Assembly (NCBI GenBank): GCA_903835385.1
Contig: CAILMQ010000001.1
Coordinates: 1-48,341, forward strand
Direction of reading: 5' to 3'
DNA from: an uncultured Microcaldota archaeon
GTDB lineage: Archaea; Micrarchaeota; Micrarchaeia; Anstonellales; Bilamarchaeaceae
Length of the DNA: 48,341 nt
Part shown: positions 43,234 to 48,341 of the stretch, piece by piece
Position numbering within the stretch: the first letter of the stretch is position 1
Layout of the letters: each line of letters begins with the position of its first letter
Notes under the pieces: model-generated
Database searches by the model: none
Told to the model about the DNA's origin: nothing
The model's input: the letters and a program-made list of their open reading frames with translations, nothing else
Position numbers and translations under genes: made by a program

Positions 43234-43608
43234 CTAGGACTTGAAGAGGCCCTTTATTCCCCTTATTATTCCCTCTGATTTCGCCTTCCAGCCGGCGAGG
43301 AAACTCTGAAGCTTGTCCATGCCGCCCAGTTTGGTGAGTATGTCACCGGATGCCTTGAGCACGTCCTTGTCAGTTGAAAGCCCGGGTATCTGGCTCATGT
43401 TCCGCAGCAGCTCGGTTACGCCGCGTTTGGTGTACATCGGCGCGCCGTCCTTCATGCGGGACGACCAGTCTTTCACGAATTCCCTCGCTTCTGGCGTCCT
43501 GAGAAAAGTTTCAGCGGAAGTGGACCTGGCTTCCTCGGGTTTCCTTTCTATCTGTGCCGGCTGTTTCATCTCTTCCGGTACCTTCATCTGGAGTTCGCCT
43601 GTAGCCAT
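43234..43608 (-). CDS. small hypothetical protein
   Basis: 124 residues from the ATG at 43608 (a start at 43617 is also open). The first 40 residues are charged and Pro-rich; the rest is helical (F-V-K-D-W-S-S-R-M, L-L-R-N-M-S-Q-I-P-G-L, L-Q-S-F-L-A-G-W-K-A-K). No signal peptide or family recognised. It heads the run with the zinc ribbon and lipoprotein genes. Confidence 0.5.
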   Translation of the reverse strand: MATGELQMKVPEEMKQPAQIERKPEEARSTSAETFLRTPEAREFVKDWSSRMKDGAPMYTKRGVTELLRNMSQIPGLSTDKDVLKASGDILTKLGGMDKLQSFLAGWKAKSEGIIRGIKGLFKS

Positions 43609-43706
43609 GGTCACCAACGATTTTGGATAGCCATCTAAGGTTTATAAACTTTGCCCAGCGTCTGTACGGTTTTTCCCCGCTCGGCGCCCTTCTTTTCTCC
43701 CTGAAA

Positions 43707-44240
43707 TCAGACCCCCAGCTCCTCTATTATCCTGCTGGTCTTGAACCTGTCGGCATCCACGCTGCGTTGCAGCTTCACGACCTCGACTCCATTTGGCCTC
43801 ATGAACGGCTCCTGGTCATACCCGTACACTATCACGTCCGGGCCAACGAATTCCAGCAAATCCCTGGGTTTCGCCTTGCCAAGCAGCGCCACGTCCACGG
43901 GTTTCAGGAATTCCACGACCGCGGCCCGGTACTCCTGCGAGTGTATTGGCTTCCTTTTCTTGTTCTCTATGTGGACGTCCCCTGCCACTGCCACGACCAG
44001 CACGTCCCCGAGCTTCTTCGCCTCGTTGAGCGTGAAGACATGGCCGATGTGGATGATGTCAAAGACGCCTCCTGTGAGCACGACCTTTATGAGTTTCCGG
44101 AATTCGGGCCTGAGGAAGTTCCTGCCGCCCTTTTCCTCGAGCATCGCCTGCTCGTCCGCGGGAAGGAAGTGGAAAACGTCTTCCGCTATGCCGCCTTCGC
44201 GCAGCTGCAGGGCGTAGAGCCTCTTTACCTTCTCCTTCAT
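43707..44240 (-). CDS. cytidylyltransferase-like nucleotidyltransferase (FAD synthase type)
   Basis: 177 residues. Residues 52-177 form a nucleotidyltransferase with T-G-G-V-F-D-I-I-H-I-G-H (56-67). Then comes A-G-D-V-H-I-E-N-K-K-R-K-P-I, like archaeal RibL FAD synthases and glycerol-3-phosphate cytidylyltransferases. The first 50 residues are an extra helical region. The substrate, FMN or an alcohol phosphate, cannot be decided by eye. Stand-alone, with a TATA-like element in aaacatataatt near 44260-44275. Confidence 0.75.
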   Translation of the reverse strand: MKEKVKRLYALQLREGGIAEDVFHFLPADEQAMLEEKGGRNFLRPEFRKLIKVVLTGGVFDIIHIGHVFTLNEAKKLGDVLVVAVAGDVHIENKKRKPIHSQEYRAAVVEFLKPVDVALLGKAKPRDLLEFVGPDVIVYGYDQEPFMRPNGVEVVKLQRSVDADRFKTSRIIEELGV

Positions 44241-44338
44241 GGGTCTTCATATGCTGCCGTACAATTATATGTTTTTCCCCGCAGCGTTCCGGCTTTACGC
44301 CTCAGTTTCCACTATGCCGGCCATCCCGCGCACGCCGC

Positions 44339-45682
44339 TCATTTCCTAACTGTTTCATACGCCGCCGAGTCGAACCTCCCATCTCCCGTGAGCAGCAAAA
44401 CGATATTCCTGCGTATTCCCAGCAGCTCGGCTCCTATCGCCTCCCCGATCGCCGCGAGTATGGCGTGGGCGCTTTCCGGGGCAGGCAGTATCCCCTCTGC
44501 ATTCTCGAACCCGAGCCCTGCCCTGAGAACGTCGTTCTGCTCCAGTGCCACTGCCTTGACATGACCGAGGTGGTGAAGCAGGGACAGGGCCGGATTCTTC
44601 CCATGGTATCTCAGCCCGCCGGCGTGCAGTTTCGGAGGAATGTTTGAATGGCCGAGCGTCTTCATCAGCAATAGGGCCATCAGCTCCCCATAATCCTGGT
44701 AATCCCATTCGTATCTTCCCTGCGTAAGCACCGGTATGTTCGCTGATTCTGCAGCGACGAATAGCGGGCTTTTTCTTCCGGCGAGCTTGTCACCGACATA
44801 TGGCGCCACAAGCCCGCAGAAGTTGCTCCCTCCGCCTATGCATGCGACCAGGACGTCGGGTTCGGCTCCCATCTCCGCTGACTGGGCCACGACCTCTTGG
44901 CCGATGACCGATTGGTGGAGCGCGGCGTAGTAGCTCATGCAACCGAGCATCAGGGCAGTCTCATCATCTATCATCGAGAATGCCTCGGACATGCCGATAC
45001 CGAGGCTTCCCGGGTGGTCATTATCCATGAGCAGTTGGGCAAAGCCGAGTTCCGTCATTTTGCTTGGAGAAGAGAGCACCTCGGCTCCGTTCTCCTCCAT
45101 GAGCCCCACCCTCCCTTTCTTGTCCTTATAGCTTTGGGCTGTCATGAAAATCCTGGAGCGCAAATCCAGCCGTTTCGCCGCCATGGAAACGGCAATCCCC
45201 CATTGCCCGGCGCCGGTATCGGTGACCACCGCCCTCTTTCCGTCCTGCTTAGCGTAGAATGCCTGGGGAATCGCGGTATTCATCTTGTGGCTTCCGCTTG
45301 GCGTTACCGACTCATCTTTGACAAATATCGATGCATGCTGCAATCCCGGCTTTCCGAGGCCCTTTGCAATGCTCTTTTCCAGCCCTTCGGCTCGGAAAAA
45401 AGGCGTCGGCCTGTAGGCCCTGTAAGCTTCCGCGATCTTTTCGGGTATTTCTATATCCCGTTCGGTCCCGTATTTTCCTTCAAGCCGCTCTATCCTCGCC
45501 GCCTCTTGGGAAGTGAGCCTGGCAAGCTCGGATTCCGGAACCGCCTCCATAGAGCCTGCTTCCCTCCTGCTGGGCAGCGGCAGTTTTATGCCGTTATTTC
45601 CAAAATCAGCAAGAAAATTCCTCCACACAACCGGAGACTTTCCGCTTCCTGTAAGGGACGATTTCCTGGTTTGGATGGCCAC
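44339..45682 (-). CDS. trpB2: tryptophan synthase beta chain, TrpB2 type
   Basis: 447 residues. The PLP lysine is Lys133 in S-G-S-H-K-M-N-T-A, and the phosphate-binding loop is C-I-G-G-G-S-N-F-C-G (about 285). The length and N-terminal extension match the TrpB2 group, which does not depend on TrpA and may recycle indole or serve as a serine deaminase-like enzyme. No other trp gene lies in the window. It is divergent from a TrmB-type regulator, separated by a tandem 38-bp repeat. Confidence 0.88.
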   Translation of the reverse strand: MAIQTRKSSLTGSGKSPVVWRNFLADFGNNGIKLPLPSRREAGSMEAVPESELARLTSQEAARIERLEGKYGTERDIEIPEKIAEAYRAYRPTPFFRAEGLEKSIAKGLGKPGLQHASIFVKDESVTPSGSHKMNTAIPQAFYAKQDGKRAVVTDTGAGQWGIAVSMAAKRLDLRSRIFMTAQSYKDKKGRVGLMEENGAEVLSSPSKMTELGFAQLLMDNDHPGSLGIGMSEAFSMIDDETALMLGCMSYYAALHQSVIGQEVVAQSAEMGAEPDVLVACIGGGSNFCGLVAPYVGDKLAGRKSPLFVAAESANIPVLTQGRYEWDYQDYGELMALLLMKTLGHSNIPPKLHAGGLRYHGKNPALSLLHHLGHVKAVALEQNDVLRAGLGFENAEGILPAPESAHAILAAIGEAIGAELLGIRRNIVLLLTGDGRFDSAAYETVRK

Positions 45683-45706
45683 GCACTCACCTTCATTTTT
45701 TGTAAT

Positions 45707-45782
45707 TTTATAACACCTTTTAAGTATTTATTTAATGCCTCCACTTTATAACACCTTTTAGGTATTTATTTAATACCCCCAC
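45707..45782. repeat. tandem 38-bp repeat, probable operator of trpB2/regulator
   Basis: Two adjacent units, 45707-45744 and 45745-45782, match at 35 of 38 positions by hand. Each begins TTTATAACACCTTTTA and contains TATTTATTTAAT, a TATA-like sequence, plus a semi-palindromic ACCT-ttt-AGGT core in unit 2. They fill the promoter region between trpB2 and the regulator. Confidence 0.7.
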
Positions 45783-45826
45783 CCATAGGGGGTAGTTTTA
45801 AAAAATCAAGGGCGACACAATAAACC

Positions 45827-46588
45827 ATGAAAACAGGCGATTTGGAGCTGCTCGGGCTGAACAGAAGCGAGGCGAAGGTATACCTGGCGTTACTGGAGCT
45901 CGGAAGCTCCACTTCAGGCGTAATAACCGACAAGGCCCAGGTCTCACCGTCGAAAATATACTGGGTGCTGGAAAAACTGCTCCAAAAAGGGCTGGCAAGC
46001 TATATACTGAAGGGAAAAACGAAGTTCTATTCCGCAGCCAGCCCGCAGAAACTCGGCGATTACCTGGAAGAAGAACGAAGAAAGATTGATGAGAAGGGAG
46101 AAGCACTGAAGGGCCTGCTACCTGAACTGGTAAGCCTCCAGAAACTTGCCGAGGAACCGCAGCAAGCCGAAATCTTCGTTGGATTCCCGGCGATGAAGAA
46201 CGCCTATTCCACGATGTACGATTCAGCCAGGAAAGGGGACGAGCACATGGTTTTCCTGCGTTCGGCAGAAGAAGAAGGAACGCCTGGTGCCGTGCTCTTT
46301 TTCAATCGCCTTCATAAAAGAGCAGTTGAAATCGGAATAAGAAGAAAGCTGATTTCGCGGGATATTCCTGAATCCCGGTCCCTATTCGGGAAAGGGGCGT
46401 ATTCGGGCAGGAAACGAGACGAGGTGAGATTTGCGGGCATCTGTCCGGAAGGGATAAACATACTCAATGATTACGTGCTTTTCATGCATCTGGCGGAGAA
46501 GCCGATTTGCGTGCTGGTCCGGTCGAAACAAATGGCATCCGATTATAGGAAATTTTTCAATGAACTGTGGAAAACGGCAAAGGATTGA
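45827..46588 (+). CDS. TrmB-family transcriptional regulator
   Basis: 253 residues. The N-terminal winged helix (about 8-75: L-N-R-S-E-A-K-V-Y-L-A-L-L ... V-S-P-S-K-I-Y-W-V-L-E-K-L) is followed by a coiled segment. The TrmB-like ligand domain follows from about 100. The divergent partner is trpB2, so it probably controls that gene, possibly in response to an amino acid (inference). The TATA-like tttaaaaaat near 45797-45806 is about 26 nt upstream of the ATG. Confidence 0.82.
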   Translation: MKTGDLELLGLNRSEAKVYLALLELGSSTSGVITDKAQVSPSKIYWVLEKLLQKGLASYILKGKTKFYSAASPQKLGDYLEEERRKIDEKGEALKGLLPELVSLQKLAEEPQQAEIFVGFPAMKNAYSTMYDSARKGDEHMVFLRSAEEEGTPGAVLFFNRLHKRAVEIGIRRKLISRDIPESRSLFGKGAYSGRKRDEVRFAGICPEGINILNDYVLFMHLAEKPICVLVRSKQMASDYRKFFNELWKTAKD

Positions 46589-46667
46589 AGCGAAAAATCC
46601 GAAGGATCCTCCCGCGGAAATACGCAGTCCCGAATTGTTTATTAACCTGAAACGCGATAAATGCCTC

Positions 46668-47825
46668 ATGACGGGAAAAGGCGCGTTCCTCAAGAGAATC
46701 ACGTCCAGGCTGCAGATGAGGAGCGTGAATGTCGGCGAGAAGCTTGACGGCACATCGCCACCCTCGGTTTTCATCGGCAAAAGCGGGTATCCCAAGGTCT
46801 ATGTCGGCCCCATGCTCACGCCCGAAGCAGGTGACACGTCCGTCCTGGACACTCCGGAGGCATGGATTCCAGGGCACAAGACCCAGGATGAAATCATCCG
46901 CTACAGGCTCGACCTCGTGCGCGGCAAGCACCGCGTGGGCATAAAGGACCTGGACAACAGGCTGGTCCAGAAGCTCCAGGAGATTTCGCTCGCAACCTCC
47001 TCTGTGGACAGCGAGGCGCAGTTCAGCTACCAGCCCAGGGGCTTCATGTTCAACGAGGAGCATACGCCTTACGGGCCCAGCGCGCCCATAGAGCGTTTCG
47101 ACATCGGGAACGTGCGCTGGGAACAGCACATGCAGGCCGCCCATTACGATACCGACCTGAAGGCGACGGAAGCTGTCGTGGGCCTGTACAATGACGGCGT
47201 CATGTTCTCCCAGATACAGAAGGCGTTCTCCACAGGCACCTTTGGGTTAGGCAAAAACCGCAGGCTCGTCCCGACCAGATGGTCCATAACCGCGGTTGAC
47301 AGCGCGCTCGCGAACCACCTTTACGACGAAGTGATGTATTACGAGACGCTCGACCGCTACCTGGTCTACGAGTTTTCCAGCCTCAACAACCGCTATCTTG
47401 TGCTGCTCACGCCCACGCCATGGCAGTATGAATGGATAGAGGCGTTCATCCACGTCATGGGCGAGGCGACCGTGGTGTTCGGCGACAGCGAGATTTTAAG
47501 GCCGAAAAAGGAATATCCCAGCGTGGGCGGCTGCTACTACAGCTGCAAGTTCGCGGTGCTTGAGGCGCTCTCAAGAATGAAAAAGCAGGCAGGCGCAATC
47601 GTTCTTCGCGAGGCATACGAGGATTACGTCCCCCTGGGCGTGTTCAATGTCCGGGAAAACGTGCGGAACGCGCTGTCCCGGCAGCCCCTTGAGTTCGATT
47701 CCATGCGCTCCGCGCTGGGGCACATGTCCAACAGGCTGAAACTCCCGCTTTCAAGGTTCATGGAACAGAGCAGGGTGATGAAGGACCTGCTCAGCCACAG
47801 GCAGACCACGCTTTCCGGGTTTTGA
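46668..47825 (+). CDS. Nre-family DNA repair protein
   Basis: 385 residues from the ATG at 46668, chosen because a TATA-like tttattaacc (46638-46647) lies about 26 nt before it; the open frame further upstream has unrelated composition. The conserved core P-P-S-V-F-I-G-K-S-G-Y-P-K-V-Y-V-G-P-M (about 28-46), then Q-P-R-G-F, matches archaeal NreA/NreB, linked to DNA damage repair with PCNA. The N-terminal zinc finger typical of NreA is missing. The C-terminus ends Q-T-T-L-S-G-F, close to a PCNA-interacting (PIP) motif. Confidence 0.8.
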   Translation: MTGKGAFLKRITSRLQMRSVNVGEKLDGTSPPSVFIGKSGYPKVYVGPMLTPEAGDTSVLDTPEAWIPGHKTQDEIIRYRLDLVRGKHRVGIKDLDNRLVQKLQEISLATSSVDSEAQFSYQPRGFMFNEEHTPYGPSAPIERFDIGNVRWEQHMQAAHYDTDLKATEAVVGLYNDGVMFSQIQKAFSTGTFGLGKNRRLVPTRWSITAVDSALANHLYDEVMYYETLDRYLVYEFSSLNNRYLVLLTPTPWQYEWIEAFIHVMGEATVVFGDSEILRPKKEYPSVGGCYYSCKFAVLEALSRMKKQAGAIVLREAYEDYVPLGVFNVRENVRNALSRQPLEFDSMRSALGHMSNRLKLPLSRFMEQSRVMKDLLSHRQTTLSGF

Positions 47826-47826
47826 C

Positions 47827-48159
47827 ATGATTGAATCCTATTCGTTCGGCAGGATGATAATAAATCGGAAGGAATACCTCAACGACCTGGTGATATTTCC
47901 GGACCGCATCGTATCAAATTGGTGGCGGGACGAGGGCTATCTTCTCCAGAACGCAGACCTGGCGGAAGTGTTCGCTGCAAAGCCGAAAATCCTCATCATA
48001 GGGACCGGCTATTCCGGCATGATGAAGGTGAGCCAGGAGGTCAGGCGTTATTGCATGGAGAACGACATAAAGCTCATTGACGCGCTCACCGAGAAGGCGG
48101 TGCAGGAATACAATCGCTTATCAGGTCCCGGAGTCGTCGCTGCGTTCCACTTGTGCTGA
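47827..48159 (+). CDS. Mth938/NDUFAF3-like protein
   Basis: 110 residues. S-Y-S-F-G-R-M-I-I-N-R-K-E-Y, N-W-W-R-D-E-G-Y and L-I-I-G-T-G-Y-S-G-M-M-K-V are the conserved landmarks of the Mth938-like domain, which also occurs in the mitochondrial complex I assembly factor NDUFAF3. The molecular role in archaea is unknown. It begins immediately after the nre stop codon (1-nt gap), forming an operon. Confidence 0.85.
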   Translation: MIESYSFGRMIINRKEYLNDLVIFPDRIVSNWWRDEGYLLQNADLAEVFAAKPKILIIGTGYSGMMKVSQEVRRYCMENDIKLIDALTEKAVQEYNRLSGPGVVAAFHLC

Positions 48160-48212
48160 GCACCATTTCCTCAAGGTTCTTTTGCAATCGCGCGCCCGCC
48201 CATTGTTCTATT

Positions 48213-48341
48213 TCATTCCCTTGCCTTCTTTCCGCGCCTCAGTCTTTGATAAGTTATCGCGAACCTGTGCGCCTCGTCCCTGCATCTCTGGAGAAGCATG
48301 AGCCCCTGGTCCGAGCGTGCCATGCGGACGGTTTCCATCCT
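48213..48341 (-). CDS. uvrC: UvrC-like protein, C-terminal fragment (runs off the window)
   Basis: 43 codons are visible. S-D-Q-G-L-M-L-L-Q-R-C-R-D-E-A-H-R-F-A-I is the conserved RNase H-like endonuclease segment of UvrC, which makes the 5' incision in nucleotide excision repair. The protein stops after L-R-R-G-K-K-A-R-E, where bacterial UvrC continues into a helix-hairpin-helix domain. The rest lies beyond 48341. Confidence 0.7.
   Translation of the reverse strand, partial: RMETVRMARSDQGLMLLQRCRDEAHRFAITYQRLRRGKKARE

Overview
The window is archaeal. The RNA polymerase genes run rpoH, rpoB'', rpoB', rpoA', rpoA'', rpl30e, nusA, with the large subunits split as in Euryarchaeota and DPANN archaea. 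Other archaeal markers are Taw3, a stand-alone GuaA amidotransferase subunit, an Rnl3-type RNA ligase with its PIN-domain partner gene, TrpB2, an Nre repair protein, TATA-like boxes about 26 nt upstream of many (apparently leaderless) start codons, GGTG-type ribosome-binding sites inside operons, and tRNA genes without encoded CCA. The DNA is fairly GC-rich, genes are tightly packed, and many proteins are short or unfamiliar. A DPANN archaeon (Micrarchaeota or Diapherotrites-like) fits, but that is inference.

Layout. 1-7.4 kb: an intron-containing tRNA-Gln, cupin, methyltransferase, DUF2797, a HEPN-MNT toxin-antitoxin pair between perfect 26-bp direct repeats, a small VIT/CCC1-like membrane protein, an unknown gene, Taw3, GuaAa and an unknown two-gene operon. 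7.5-16.2 kb: the RNA polymerase/L30e/NusA operon; rpoA' carries a one-base frameshift near its 3' end. 16.2-20.0 kb: a PH-domain membrane protein, a membrane-anchored Zot-like ATPase, SurE and AspRS. 20.08-27.71 kb: one operon of six polytopic membrane proteins that appear to be paralogues of each other, the most striking part of the window. 27.7-30 kb: RNA ligase and PIN partner, facing each other across a duplicated non-coding element, plus two small genes missed by length cut-offs. 30-38.3 kb: a Cys-rich FecR-domain surface protein, flavodoxin, small membrane genes, an AT-rich STAND-type ATPase, and a COG1361 / ABC-2 permease / ABC ATPase operon. 38.3-48.3 kb: a broken DUF1684-like gene, an isoprenylcysteine-methyltransferase-like protein, Fic, a GNAT-like protein, tRNA-Asn, a DHH phosphoesterase, a Cys-rich lipoprotein with a zinc-ribbon gene, a nucleotidyltransferase, TrpB2 divergent from a TrmB-type regulator across a tandem 38-bp repeat, Nre, an Mth938-like protein and the end of a UvrC-like gene.

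The six membrane proteins share an N-terminal two-helix hairpin (loop pattern Y-x-L-G ... A-K-x-E), a central L-R-x-(F/L)-x-x-(T/S)-R-x-x-G segment followed by a hydrophobic helix, and in most a C-terminal G-G-(D/E)-x-x-I-x-G-L ending. One carries three hairpins. They look like subunits of one hetero-oligomeric membrane machine, perhaps a VirB6/TrbL/CedA-like channel. The operon itself encodes no ATPase; the Zot-like ATPase 2.4 kb away is only a candidate partner.

Identifications come from reading translated sequence; no database search was run.
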